Source of the DNA: Comamonadaceae bacterium | Lineage (GTDB): Bacteria > Pseudomonadota > Gammaproteobacteria > Burkholderiales > Burkholderiaceae_C | Direction of reading: 5' to 3' | NCBI GenBank assembly: GCA_947446885.1 | Contig: CANFHZ010000007.1 | Location: 1-48,310, forward strand | DNA: 48,310 nt | Shown here: in pieces, positions 35,376 through 44,095 of the stretch | Layout of the letters: every line of letters starts with the position of its first letter | How positions within the stretch are numbered: the first letter of the stretch is position 1 | Made by a program: the position numbers and the translations under genes | The notes under the pieces: generated by a model | What the model was told of the DNA's origin: nothing | Databases searched by the model: none | The model's input: the letters and a program-made list of their open reading frames with translations, nothing else

Positions 35376-37974
35376 TCGACAGGTGGGAAGCAAACAGGCT
35401 GTGAACCCGGCAGGGGCTTGGCAAATCCTGGCCCTGCGCTGGATGGCTGTGGCCGAACTGCGCGCCCACCCGGCGCGCTGGCTGACGGCTGCGCTGGCTA
35501 TTGCCATCGGGGTTGCGCTGGGCTATGCGGTGCATCTGGTGAACCTCTCGGCATTGGGTGAATTTGCCCGCGCTGTGCAGACGGTTAACGGGTCTGCCGA
35601 CCTGCAGGTACAAGCCACGCAAGCGCGGGGGTTTGACGAAAACCTGTACCCCGTGCTGGCCCGTATTCCCGGTGTGGCCCAGGCCAGTCCGGTAGTGGAG
35701 GCAACGCTGCTGCTATCCGAACACCGTCGACTGACCGTGCTCGGGCTCGACGTACTGCGTGCCGCCCGGACCACGCCGACCTTGTTGGGGCGGCCTTTTC
35801 CGGGTGATGGTTCGGGCACGGGCGCAGGCCTTATCTCCGGGCTGTTTGCCGGGGACGCGGTCTACCTCTCCAGCGCGGCTGCCACGGCGCTTGGCGCACA
35901 GCCGGGGCAGCGGGTGGTTCTGGATGCCGCCGCGCCGCACACGCACTGGACCTATCGCGGAACCCTTCCAGGCGCGTCCGAGAACCGCCTGCTGGCGGTC
36001 GTGGATATTGCCGCGGCCCAGTGGCGGCTGGGCACTTTAGGGCGCTTGCAACGGATTGACCTGGCCCTGCAAACTGGTGCTGACAGCGCAGCAGTGCAGG
36101 CAGCGGTGCGTGCCGTTTTGCCGCCCGATGCGCAACTCGTTACACCGGAGTCGCAGGCGCAGCGCAGCGACAGCCTGTCGCGCGCCTACCGGGTGAATCT
36201 GGAGATGCTGGCCATGGTGGCGCTGCTCACGGGTGGGTTTCTGGTGTATTCGGCGCAGTCTTTGTCGGTGGTGCGGCGGCGCGCGCCTTTTGCCCTGTTG
36301 CGGGTACTGGGTTTGCGCCGCAGCGCCTTGCTGCGGCAGTTGCTGATAGAGGGCGCGGCACTGGGTGTGCTGGGTGCACTGCTGGGTCTGGCGCTGGGCG
36401 CAGTCCTGGCTGCGCTGGCCTTGCAGTTTTTGGGAGGCGACCTGGGCGGCGGCTATTTCGCAGCCACCCGGCCCGCACTGCGCCTTGCCCCCGGCGCGGC
36501 GCTGGTGTTTTTGTTCTTGGGTGTGCTGGTAGCCATTGCCGGCAGCCTGTGGCCCGCGCTGCAAGCCCTGCGGGTGCAGGCGGCGGTGGCGCTGAAGTCG
36601 GGCCAAGACGCCAGCGACCCCCGCCAGCGGCCGCGCCTGCGTGCTGCCGCGCTGCTGCTCCCCCTGGGCGCGTTAGCGGCGTGTGCGCCGCCGGTCGCGG
36701 GCTTGCCGCTGTTCGGCTACGCCGCGATTGCCATTATTCTGGCCGGTGGTATTGCGGCAACCCCTTGGCTGGCGCGGGCGCTGCTCGCACCCTGGCAGGC
36801 TGCGGTCGAGGCGCGGGCCACACGGTCTGCGGCACTGTATCTGGCGCTCAAGCGCCTGTGGGGCGCACCCGGCCAGGCTGCGGTGGCTTTATCCGGGGTG
36901 GTCGCCAGCACCAGCCTGATGGTGGCCATGGCGCTGATGGTGTCGAGCTTTCGCGGCTCGGTGGACGAGTGGATGCACAGCATTCTTGCTGCCGATGTGT
37001 ACCTGCGCATCGAGGGTGCGGAAAACGCAGGCCTGAGTCCGGCGGCGCAAGCCCGTCTAGCCGCCACACCGGGTGTTGCCCATTTCGCCTTTCGCCGCAC
37101 GCTGCTTTTGCGTCTGCAGCCGGAGCGTGCGCCGGTGGCGCTGCTGGCGAGTCCGATAGATGCAGCGAACCCGCAGCGCAGCCTGCCCCTGGTCGACGCG
37201 GCGCAGGTGGTGCCGCCGGGCCGGATTGCGGTCTGGGTATCAGAACCCTTCGCCCTGCTGTACGGCGCAGTGCCGGGGGACATGCTGTCTCTGCCCTTGG
37301 GTGGGCGTGCGCAGAGCCTGTTTGTGGCCGGGGTTTGGCGCGATTACAGCCGCCAGTTCGGCGCGCTGGCCATGGATGCGCGCGATTACCAGACGCTCAG
37401 TGGCGACGCAGACCGCGCTGAGGCGGCTATCGACTTGCAAGCCGGTGCGCCGGTTGCAGCCACGATAGAAGCTTTGCGCCAGGCATTGCCTGCAGAGCTG
37501 GCAGAGCGCGCCGAATTCGCCCGTCCCGGTGAGATACGCGCCATTGCGCTGAAGATTTTTGACCGCAGCTTTGCCGCGACCTATGCCCTGGAGGCGATTG
37601 CGATTCTGGTCGGCATGGCGGGCGTGGCGGCGACGTTTTCGGCGCAGACCTTGGCGCGTGCCCGCGAGTTCGGCATGCTGCGCCATATTGGTGTGCTGCG
37701 CCGTCAGGTGCTGGTCATGCTTGCCTTAGAGGGCGCTTTGCTGGGCGGCGTGGGCGGTGTGGCCGGGCTGGCACTGGGCGCGGCGATGGGCCAGGTGCTG
37801 ATCCAGGTGGTCAATCCGCAGTCCTTCCACTGGACCATGGACACCCGCTGGCCCCTGGGGCTGTTTGCGGCCCTGTGGCTGGGATTGGTACTGGCCTCTG
37901 CGCTGACTGCCGTGCTGGCTGGGCGCAGCGCACTGTCTGCTGACGCCCTGCGTGCGGTGCGGGAGGACTGGTGA
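35362..37974 (+). CDS. FtsX-like ABC permease with two FtsX domains
   Basis: This protein of about 870 residues belongs to the YbbP/AttF-like class. It has an N-terminal helix ('RWLTAALAIAIGVALGYAVHL') and a large periplasmic domain. A first FtsX domain follows ('LEMLAMVALLTGGFLVYSAQSLSVVRRRAPFALLRVLGLRR'), then further central helices, a second periplasmic domain, and a second FtsX domain at the end ('VGMAGVAATFSAQTLARAREFGMLRHIGVLRRQVLVMLALEGALLGGVGG'). About ten membrane helices are visible. Start choice is uncertain: GTG 35356 (track), ATG 35362, ATG 35365 or GTG 35401 are all in frame. The stop overlaps the lipocalin start (TGATG). Confidence 0.9.
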   Translation: MMQRDRQVGSKQAVNPAGAWQILALRWMAVAELRAHPARWLTAALAIAIGVALGYAVHLVNLSALGEFARAVQTVNGSADLQVQATQARGFDENLYPVLARIPGVAQASPVVEATLLLSEHRRLTVLGLDVLRAARTTPTLLGRPFPGDGSGTGAGLISGLFAGDAVYLSSAAATALGAQPGQRVVLDAAAPHTHWTYRGTLPGASENRLLAVVDIAAAQWRLGTLGRLQRIDLALQTGADSAAVQAAVRAVLPPDAQLVTPESQAQRSDSLSRAYRVNLEMLAMVALLTGGFLVYSAQSLSVVRRRAPFALLRVLGLRRSALLRQLLIEGAALGVLGALLGLALGAVLAALALQFLGGDLGGGYFAATRPALRLAPGAALVFLFLGVLVAIAGSLWPALQALRVQAAVALKSGQDASDPRQRPRLRAAALLLPLGALAACAPPVAGLPLFGYAAIAIILAGGIAATPWLARALLAPWQAAVEARATRSAALYLALKRLWGAPGQAAVALSGVVASTSLMVAMALMVSSFRGSVDEWMHSILAADVYLRIEGAENAGLSPAAQARLAATPGVAHFAFRRTLLLRLQPERAPVALLASPIDAANPQRSLPLVDAAQVVPPGRIAVWVSEPFALLYGAVPGDMLSLPLGGRAQSLFVAGVWRDYSRQFGALAMDARDYQTLSGDADRAEAAIDLQAGAPVAATIEALRQALPAELAERAEFARPGEIRAIALKIFDRSFAATYALEAIAILVGMAGVAATFSAQTLARAREFGMLRHIGVLRRQVLVMLALEGALLGGVGGVAGLALGAAMGQVLIQVVNPQSFHWTMDTRWPLGLFAALWLGLVLASALTAVLAGRSALSADALRAVREDW

Positions 37975-39134
37975 TGCCGCGCGTCCCATTAGCCCGCATA
38001 GCCGGTTTGCGTCGTGTATGGGGGTGCTGCCTGGGGCTGTTGCTGGCTGGCGCAGCGATGCTTGCGCAGGCGCAGCCCGTGACCCCGGTGCGGCCTGGTG
38101 TGGCCATTACGTTTCCCCGCGACCACGGCGCGCACCCGGATTTCCGCACCGAATGGTGGTACCTGACTGGCTGGTTGAAGACCCCTGAGGGCCAGGATCT
38201 GGCCTTTCAGGTGACGTTTTTCCGCAGCCGCGCAGACCTCGATTCCGCCAACCCCAGCCAATTCGCGCCGCGCCAGATAGTCTTCGCCCATGCGGCTTTG
38301 AGCGACCCCGCATTGGGTCATTTGCTACACGGACAGCGGGTGGCACGCGCGGGTTTTGGTTTGGCCCAAGCGGCTCCGGGCGACACCGCTATCACGCTGG
38401 ACGACTGGCATCTGCGGCGCGAGGCGTCCGGGCGCTTCAGCGCCCAGGTCGGCACGGCAGACTTCACGCTGGATCTGGCGCTGGAGCCGACCCAGCCGGT
38501 TGTGCTCCAGGGCCGGGCCGGTTTCAGCCAGAAGGGCCCGTCTCCCGCGCAAGCCAGCCATTATTTCAGTCTGCCGCATTTGCGGGTGGCCGGAACCCTG
38601 ACCCGCCATGGCAAACCTCTTGCCGTCGTCGGCCAGGCCTGGCTGGATAGGGAGTGGTCTTCCACGCTGCTGGACCCCGCAGCGGTGGGCTGGGACTGGC
38701 TGGGCTTGAATCTGGATGATGGCGGTGCGCTCATGGCCTTTGTGGTGCGCGACGCGCAGGGCCTACCGTTATGGGCCGGCGGCTCGCTGCGCAGTGCGGA
38801 CGGCGCATTGCGGGTGTTGGGCCCGCAGGATGTACGCATGTCGATGCCTGCAAAAAGCACCTGGTGGCGCTCGCCACGTACGGGCGCGGCCTATCCGGTG
38901 CAGCGCAGCGTGGAATTGCGCACCGCCCAGGGCTGGCGCAGCTGGACGCTGCAGCCGCTGATGCCCGATTCGGAACTCGACAGCCGACCGGCTGGCCCGG
39001 TGTACTGGGAAGGCGCGGTACGGGCGCAAGAGCAGGGCGCGCCGGGTGGGGTCAGCGGGACGGGCGCGCCCAGCGCAAGCGGCGGCAAAGGCTTTCTGGA
39101 GCTGACCGGCTACCTTGCGCCACTCAAGCTCTAA
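37974..39134 (+). CDS. Exported CrtC/AttH-type lipocalin-like protein
   Basis: This protein of about 386 residues has a signal peptide ('VWGCCLGLLLAGAAMLAQAQ'). The mature chain belongs to the carotenoid 1,2-hydratase/AttH lipocalin-like family: 'FPRDHGAHPDFRTEWWYLTGWLKTPEGQDLAFQVTFFRSR', 'ASHYFSLPHLRVAGTL', 'GQAWLDREWSSTLLDPAAVGWDWLGLNLDDGGALMAFVVRD' and 'GFLELTGYLAPLKL'. No carotenoid genes are present, so hydratase activity is unlikely. The link to an ABC ATPase and FtsX permease resembles the att-type loci of other proteobacteria. It probably binds a hydrophobic ligand in the periplasm. ATG 37974 overlaps the permease stop. Confidence 0.87.
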   Translation: MPRVPLARIAGLRRVWGCCLGLLLAGAAMLAQAQPVTPVRPGVAITFPRDHGAHPDFRTEWWYLTGWLKTPEGQDLAFQVTFFRSRADLDSANPSQFAPRQIVFAHAALSDPALGHLLHGQRVARAGFGLAQAAPGDTAITLDDWHLRREASGRFSAQVGTADFTLDLALEPTQPVVLQGRAGFSQKGPSPAQASHYFSLPHLRVAGTLTRHGKPLAVVGQAWLDREWSSTLLDPAAVGWDWLGLNLDDGGALMAFVVRDAQGLPLWAGGSLRSADGALRVLGPQDVRMSMPAKSTWWRSPRTGAAYPVQRSVELRTAQGWRSWTLQPLMPDSELDSRPAGPVYWEGAVRAQEQGAPGGVSGTGAPSASGGKGFLELTGYLAPLKL

Positions 39135-39184
39135 GGCCGCAAGCGGCGCACAGCCAGGACGCCGCTGCGGGACGCGTCGGCCGT

Positions 39185-39976
39185 CTACCAATGGTTGCGC
39201 AATTCGCGCAACTTCAAGAACACGGTTCGCGCGTCGGGTTGCTCGGGCAAATCAGGAAAGGCCTGGCGCAAGCGGTCTATGACGACCGGGCTTTGCAGCC
39301 GGAAAAAGGCATTCACCTCGCGCTCGCGTCCCAGGGTGCTGACAAAGGGCTGGTCCAGGTTTTGGCCGCTGACCGTGTCTAGCAGTTGCTGCGCATCCCG
39401 GTTGCCGGGCTCGCGGTCCAGCGTGAAGCGCAAGTTGTTCTCAATGTAATCGTGGCCTGGGTATAGCAAGGTATTTTCAGGTAATACATGAAGTTGATCT
39501 GCAAAGGTCTGGTACATCGCGGCAGGGCTTCCGCCGTTGTGGCAGTTGCCCGCGCCGGCGTTGAACAGGGTGTCGCCCGAGAACAGCGCGGGCTGGTCGG
39601 TATGGGCGCGCAGGCAGATGTGGCAGAAGGTGTGGCCGGGCGTATCCAGTGCTTCGAGCTCGACAGTTTTGCCGACTTTGATGATGTCGCCAGCCGACAG
39701 GCCGCGCGTCATGCCGGGAATGCTGTCCTTGGCCGCATGGTGGGCCAACACTGCGGCTCCGGTTTTATCCACGATGGCCTGGTTGCCGCCGATATGGTCG
39801 TGGTGTTCGTGGGTGTTGAGGATTTGGGTGATCTCCCAGCCCGCGTCTTCGGCGGCGTCCAGGCATTTCTGGCTGTCCAGTGGATCAATTGCGAGCGCTT
39901 CGCCGGTCTCCGAACAGGCTACGAGGTAGTTGAAGTTGCGGTAGGAATTACCGGTCCAGATTTGCTTGACGAGCAT
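39185..39976 (-). CDS. gloB: Hydroxyacylglutathione hydrolase (glyoxalase II)
   Basis: This 263-residue metallo-beta-lactamase-fold enzyme hydrolyses S-lactoylglutathione to lactate and glutathione in methylglyoxal detoxification. The dinuclear metal motif is 'ILNTHEHHDHIGGN' (T-H-x-H-x-D-H). Further ligands are in 'ALDTPGHTFCHICL' and 'LFSGDTLFNAGAGNC', and 'LLYPGHDYIENNLRFTL' supplies another. The C-terminal glutathione-binding domain ends 'DARTVFLKLRELRNHW'. It is on its own, converging on the lipocalin gene and divergent from the decarboxylase gene. Confidence 0.96.
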   Translation of the reverse strand: MLVKQIWTGNSYRNFNYLVACSETGEALAIDPLDSQKCLDAAEDAGWEITQILNTHEHHDHIGGNQAIVDKTGAAVLAHHAAKDSIPGMTRGLSAGDIIKVGKTVELEALDTPGHTFCHICLRAHTDQPALFSGDTLFNAGAGNCHNGGSPAAMYQTFADQLHVLPENTLLYPGHDYIENNLRFTLDREPGNRDAQQLLDTVSGQNLDQPFVSTLGREREVNAFFRLQSPVVIDRLRQAFPDLPEQPDARTVFLKLRELRNHW

Positions 39977-40079
39977 GGGGGCCTCTCAACGGTGGTGGGG
40001 TGCCGGCACGGGCGGGCGAGGCCCGAAATGTAAACCGCTGCCGAATGGCCAGCCCCCTGGAAGCATCACGCTTTGTCCT

Positions 40080-40116
40080 TACACTCGCGTGCCCCCTCAG
40101 GGGGCCCGCACTTTTT
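40080..40116 (+). promoter_or_regulatory. Leader with terminator-like hairpin upstream of the decarboxylase
   Basis: TACACT (40080-40085) could be a -10 box. Immediately after it, GTG-CCCCC-TCA-GGGGG-cccg-CAC (40089-40111) forms a hairpin followed by TTTTT (40112-40116), 20 bp before the decarboxylase ATG. The stem has a four-base bulge. It could act as an attenuator or a weak terminator. The -35 is poor. Confidence 0.35.
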
Positions 40117-40136
40117 CCTATCCCGGAGTCCCCGCC

Positions 40137-42425
40137 ATGAAGTTTCGCTTCCCCATCATCATCATCGACGAGGACTTTCGCTCGGAGAATACGTCCGGCC
40201 TGGGCATCCGGGCGCTGGCCCAGGCCATTGAGACCGAAGGTTTTGAAGTCTTGGGCGTGACCAGCTACGGCGATCTCAGCCAGTTCGCCCAGCAGCAAAG
40301 CCGGGCCAGCGCCTTTATTTTGTCTATCGACGACGAGGAATTCACGCCCGGCCCGGACCTGGATCCGGCGGTGCTCAATTTGCGCCAGTTCATTGAAGAG
40401 GTGCGGCGCAAAAACCTGGACGTACCGATTTACGTCTATGGCGAGACCAAGACCAGCCGCCATATTCCGAATGACATCCTGCGCGAGCTGCACGGCTTTA
40501 TTCATATGTTTGAGGACACGCCGGAGTTCGTGGCGCGCCACATCATCCGCGAGGCCAAGGGCTATCTCGAAGGCGTGCAGCCACCGTTTTTCAAGGCGCT
40601 GCTCGACTATGCAGAAGACGGCTCGTATTCCTGGCACTGCCCGGGCCACTCGGGTGGCGTAGCGTTTTTGAAGAGCCCGGTGGGGCAGATGTTCCACCAG
40701 TTTTTTGGTGAAAACATGCTGCGCGCCGACGTGTGCAACGCGGTGGAAGAACTGGGGCAGTTACTGGACCACGACGGGGCGATTGGCGCCAGCGAGCGCA
40801 ATGCGGCGCGCATCTTCAATGCCGACCACTGCTTTTTCGTCACCAACGGCACCAGCACCAGCAACAAAATGGTCTGGCACCACACGGTGGCACCCAATGA
40901 CATCGTGGTGGTCGACCGCAATTGCCACAAGTCCATCTTGCACGCCATCATCATGACCGGCGCGATTCCGGTGTTTTTGAAACCCACGCGCAACCATTTC
41001 GGCATCATTGGGCCCATTCCCAAAGAAGAGTTCGAGCCCGCCACCATCCGCGCCAAGATCAAGGCCAACCCACTGGTCGCCGAGCATCTGGCCGGCGTCG
41101 ATACCGCCAGCATCAAACCGCGCGTGATGACGCTGACCCAATCGACCTACGACGGCGTGCTCTACAACACCGAGACCGTCAAGAAAATGCTGGACGGCTA
41201 CGTGGAAAACCTGCACTTTGATGAAGCCTGGTTGCCGCACGCAGCATTTCACCCTTTCTATGGCACCTACCACGCCATGGGTAAAAAACGTGCGCGCCCC
41301 AAAGAAGCGATGGTGTATTCCACCCAGTCCATCCACAAGTTGTTAGCCGGTATCAGTCAAGCCAGCCATGTGCTGGTGCAGGACTCGCAAACCGTCAAGC
41401 TGGACAAGCACCTCTTCAACGAGGCGTATTTGATGCACACCAGCACCAGCCCGCAGTACAGCATCATCGCCAGTTGCGATGTGGCCGCCGCGATGATGGA
41501 GCCCCCAGGCGGCACGGCACTGGTTGAAGAAAGCATCATGGAAGCGCTGGACTTCCGCCGCGCCATGCGCAAGGTGGACGAGGAATACGGACAGGACTGG
41601 TGGTTCACGGTCTGGGGGCCGGAAATCCACGCCGAAGAGGGCATAGGCACCGCCGACAACTGGATCATCAAGGCCGAATCGCGCAGCGCCAAAAACGGCG
41701 TCCACTGGCACGGTTTTGGCAAGATGGCCAGCGGCTTCAACATGCTGGACCCGATCAAGTCGACCATCGTCACACCGGGCATGGACCTGAACGGCAGGTT
41801 CGCCAAGACCGGCATTCCGGCCAGCATCGTCACCAAATTCTTGGCCGAGCATGGCGTGGTGGTTGAGAAAACGGGGCTCTACAGCTTTTTCATCATGTTC
41901 ACCATCGGCATCACCAAGGGCCGCTGGAACAGCATGCTCACGGCCTTGCAGCAGTTCAAGGACGATTACGACAAAAACCAGCCCATGTGGCGCGTGCTAC
42001 CCGAGTTCTGCAAAAAGTATCCGCGCTACGAAAAAATGGGCCTGGCAGATTTGTGCCAGCACGTGCACCATCTCTACGCCAAGTACGACATCGCGCGCCT
42101 GACCACCGAGATGTACCTGAGCGACCTGACGCCGGCCATGAAGCCCAGCGACGCCTATGCACACATCGCGCAGCGCCTGACCGAACGCGTGGGTATTGAC
42201 GCGCTCGAAGGCCGGGTCACGGTCGGCCTGATTACGCCGTACCCGCCTGGAATTCCCTTGCTCATCCCCGGCGAGGTGTTCAACCGCCAGATCGTTGACT
42301 ACCTGAAATTTGCCCGCGAGTTCAACGCGTTGTGCCCCGGATTCGAGACCGATATCCACGGCTTGGTGGAAGAGCAGGACGCCGACGGCAAGACCCGGTA
42401 TTTCGCGGACTGCGTGCGGGCTTGA
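40137..42425 (+). CDS. Orn/Lys/Arg decarboxylase, PLP fold type I (AdiA/LdcC-like)
   Basis: This 762-residue PLP enzyme of the large bacterial basic amino-acid decarboxylase family has an N-terminal response-regulator-like wing domain (about 1-130). Core motifs include 'SWHCPGHSGGVAFLKSPVG', 'VVVDRNCHKSILHAIIMTGAIPVFL' and 'LHFDEAWLPHAAFHPFYGTYHAMG'. The Schiff-base lysine lies in 'STQSIHKLLAGISQASHV'. The C-terminus has 'TPYPPGIPLLIPGEVF'. Length is closest to AdiA (756), but the substrate (arginine, lysine or ornithine) cannot be fixed by eye. No antiporter gene is adjacent, unlike acid-resistance loci. ATG 40137 is chosen (CGGAG eight bases upstream); the track start lies inside gloB. Confidence 0.93.
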   Translation: MKFRFPIIIIDEDFRSENTSGLGIRALAQAIETEGFEVLGVTSYGDLSQFAQQQSRASAFILSIDDEEFTPGPDLDPAVLNLRQFIEEVRRKNLDVPIYVYGETKTSRHIPNDILRELHGFIHMFEDTPEFVARHIIREAKGYLEGVQPPFFKALLDYAEDGSYSWHCPGHSGGVAFLKSPVGQMFHQFFGENMLRADVCNAVEELGQLLDHDGAIGASERNAARIFNADHCFFVTNGTSTSNKMVWHHTVAPNDIVVVDRNCHKSILHAIIMTGAIPVFLKPTRNHFGIIGPIPKEEFEPATIRAKIKANPLVAEHLAGVDTASIKPRVMTLTQSTYDGVLYNTETVKKMLDGYVENLHFDEAWLPHAAFHPFYGTYHAMGKKRARPKEAMVYSTQSIHKLLAGISQASHVLVQDSQTVKLDKHLFNEAYLMHTSTSPQYSIIASCDVAAAMMEPPGGTALVEESIMEALDFRRAMRKVDEEYGQDWWFTVWGPEIHAEEGIGTADNWIIKAESRSAKNGVHWHGFGKMASGFNMLDPIKSTIVTPGMDLNGRFAKTGIPASIVTKFLAEHGVVVEKTGLYSFFIMFTIGITKGRWNSMLTALQQFKDDYDKNQPMWRVLPEFCKKYPRYEKMGLADLCQHVHHLYAKYDIARLTTEMYLSDLTPAMKPSDAYAHIAQRLTERVGIDALEGRVTVGLITPYPPGIPLLIPGEVFNRQIVDYLKFAREFNALCPGFETDIHGLVEEQDADGKTRYFADCVRA

Positions 42426-42443
42426 GGCCGCGCGCAGGGCCTC
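42424..42443. terminator. Hairpin between convergent decarboxylase and fabI genes
   Basis: GAGGCC (42424-42429) and GGCCTC (42438-42443) pair around GCGCGCAG in the 20-bp gap between the two stop codons. It is GC-rich but lacks a T-run on either side, so it may be a weak bidirectional or Rho-assisted terminator. Confidence 0.4.
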
Positions 42444-42445
42444 GA

Positions 42446-43228
42446 TTACTCGGTGATCACGCCCATGGTCTTATTGAAGCCCCCGTCCACATAGGTGATT
42501 TCGGCTGTCACACCCGCTGCCAGGTCGCTGAGCAAAAAGGCGGCGACGTTGCCCACGTCTTCAATCGTGACGTTGCGGCGAATGGGCGAGGCATCGGCAA
42601 CGACCTTGAGCAGCTTGCCGAAATCTTTGATGCCGCTGGCAGCCAGGGTTTTGATCGGACCGGCGCTGATGCCGTTGACGCGGATGCCATGGGGACCTAA
42701 TGCTTCGGCGGTGTAGCGCACCGAGGCCTCCAGCGAGGCTTTGGCCAGGCCCATGGTGTTGTAGTTGGGAATGATGCGCTCCGAGCCCAGGTAGGTCAGG
42801 GTCAGTAAAGCCGATTTGTCACGCAGGTAAGGCTGGGCAGCCTTGGCCATCGCAGGAAAGCTGTAGGCGCTGATGTCGTGGGCGATTTTGAAAGCCTCGC
42901 GGCTCAGACCTTCCAGAAAATTACCGGCGATGGCCTCGCGCGGAGCAAACCCGATGCTGTGCACGAAACCATCAAACTGCGGCCAGTGGACGCTCAGGTC
43001 GGCAAATAGTTTTTCGATCTGCGCGTCATCGCCTACGTCGCAGTCAAAAATCAGCGTGGAATTGAAATCGGCGGCAAACTCGGTGATTCGGTCTTTGAAA
43101 CGCTCGCCCACATAGCTGAAAGCCAGTTCAGCCCCTTGTGCATGGCAGGCCTTGGCGATGCCATAGGCAATAGAGCGGTTGGACAACACGCCGGTTACCA
43201 GAATCTTTTTGCCACTGAGAAAACCCAT
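42446..43228 (-). CDS. fabI: Enoyl-[acyl-carrier-protein] reductase (NADH)
   Basis: This 260-residue SDR catalyses the last reduction in each cycle of fatty-acid elongation and is the triclosan/isoniazid-type target. The N-terminus is '[39 protein letters not shown]', the FabI nucleotide-binding pattern. The FabI-type active site '[23 protein letters not shown]' has Tyr and Lys spaced by six residues (Y-x6-K). '[20 protein letters not shown]' forms the substrate-binding loop. GGGA precedes the ATG. It is single-gene, divergent from the rimP operon. Confidence 0.97.
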   Translation of the reverse strand: MGFLSGKKILVTGVLSNRSIAYGIAKACHAQGAELAFSYVGERFKDRITEFAADFNSTLIFDCDVGDDAQIEKLFADLSVHWPQFDGFVHSIGFAPREAIAGNFLEGLSREAFKIAHDISAYSFPAMAKAAQPYLRDKSALLTLTYLGSERIIPNYNTMGLAKASLEASVRYTAEALGPHGIRVNGISAGPIKTLAASGIKDFGKLLKVVADASPIRRNVTIEDVGNVAAFLLSDLAAGVTAEITYVDGGFNKTMGVITE

Positions 43229-43328
43229 TGCGTCCCCTTATCAGGTCTGTGCGTCGAAACGAAAAAGGAATTGTCGCACGCAGCCTGATGTGGGGCCGGG
43301 CGGCGCGTTCCCGCGTGAATATGTCAGT

Positions 43329-43334
43329 TACAAT
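43329..43334 (+). promoter_or_regulatory. -10 element (TACAAT) for rimP-nusA-infB
   Basis: TACAAT within 'GTTACAATGCGCG' lies 119 bp before the rimP GTG. It would start transcription near 43341, just before the leader terminator hairpin. A weak GTTCCC-like -35 is at the expected distance. Confidence 0.5.
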
Positions 43335-43348
43335 GCGCGCTCACGACC

Positions 43349-43380
43349 AAACGGGCGGGTAACTACCGCCCGTTTTTTTT
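43349..43380 (+). terminator. Intrinsic terminator/attenuator in the rimP-nusA-infB leader
   Basis: AAACGGGCGG (43349-43358) and CCGCCCGTTT (43366-43375) form a perfect ten-bp stem with a seven-base loop, and T runs continue to 43380. It lies about ten bases after the predicted start and 72 bp before rimP, with no gene in between. It therefore looks like a premature terminator that RNA polymerase must pass to express nusA and infB. Rfam lists a rimP leader of this general kind in gammaproteobacteria; I cannot test membership here. Confidence 0.7.
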
Positions 43381-43452
43381 GGTCGATTGTTTTTCAAGCT
43401 GCCGCATAAAGCAGTGCTTGATCAGGTGAATTTTTAGGGATTGTGCACAGAC

Positions 43453-44052
43453 GTGGCGCTTCAGGACATTGTTGAACAGATCGTGACCGGCTTCGGGTTG
43501 GAGCTGGTAGATATTGAGCGTTCAGCCGGTGGTTTGTTGCGTGTGACGATTGATGTGCCTTGGAACCCGCAGGCTGCGGTCCCTGAACTGGTCACGGTGG
43601 AAGATTGCGAAAAAGTCACTCGCCAACTGCAGTTCAGCTTGGAAGTGGAGGCGATTGAGTACCGCAGGCTGGAGGTGTCCTCGCCCGGTATTGATCGACC
43701 CTTGCGCACGCCACAGGATTTCGAGCGTTTCACCGGGGAGGTGATTGACGTCACGCTCAAGGCGCCCATGGGCGAGCAGGCTGCGGGCCAGGTTCGGGCA
43801 AACCGCAAAAAGTTTCGCGGAACGCTGGAGAAGGTTGTGGATGCGCAGGGTGTTGCGGGCTGGCAAATCGTCTGGAGCGACGCTCCACCCCCCAAGCCCG
43901 GGCAACGGGTCAGCAAAAAGCGCGCACCAGCCCCTGTGCAGGCTTTGGGTTTTACTTTGGATGAGTTACGCGAGGCGCGGCTGGCGCCGCTGGTGAATTT
44001 CAAAGGCCGGCAGGCCGCTGCGGGCGCGCTCGACGGCGTGACGCAGGAGTGA
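43453..44052 (+). CDS. rimP: Ribosome maturation factor RimP
   Basis: This 199-residue protein is needed for 30S maturation. The N-terminal alpha/beta domain is 'VEQIVTGFGLELVDIERSAGGLLRVTIDVP' and the conserved 'YRRLEVSSPGIDRPLRTPQDFERFTGEVIDVTLK' is diagnostic. The C-terminal Sm-like domain is interrupted by a basic insertion ('PPKPGQRVSKKRAPAPVQ'), making it longer than E. coli RimP (150). The start is unclear: TTG 43441 has no space for a ribosome binding site, so GTG 43453 with AGGGA 12 bases upstream is preferred. It is the first gene of the conserved rimP-nusA-infB operon. Confidence 0.93.
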   Translation: MALQDIVEQIVTGFGLELVDIERSAGGLLRVTIDVPWNPQAAVPELVTVEDCEKVTRQLQFSLEVEAIEYRRLEVSSPGIDRPLRTPQDFERFTGEVIDVTLKAPMGEQAAGQVRANRKKFRGTLEKVVDAQGVAGWQIVWSDAPPPKPGQRVSKKRAPAPVQALGFTLDELREARLAPLVNFKGRQAAAGALDGVTQE

Positions 44053-44095
44053 GTGGTTTCGGTATGGCACACAGTGATTTTTGGAGAGTTCAGGC

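Noticed and set aside
37974-39134. Carotenoid 1,2-hydratase as the function of the CrtC-like protein
   Set aside because: It has an export signal, is fused operon-wise to an ABC/FtsX system, and no carotenoid genes are near. Only the fold is shared.
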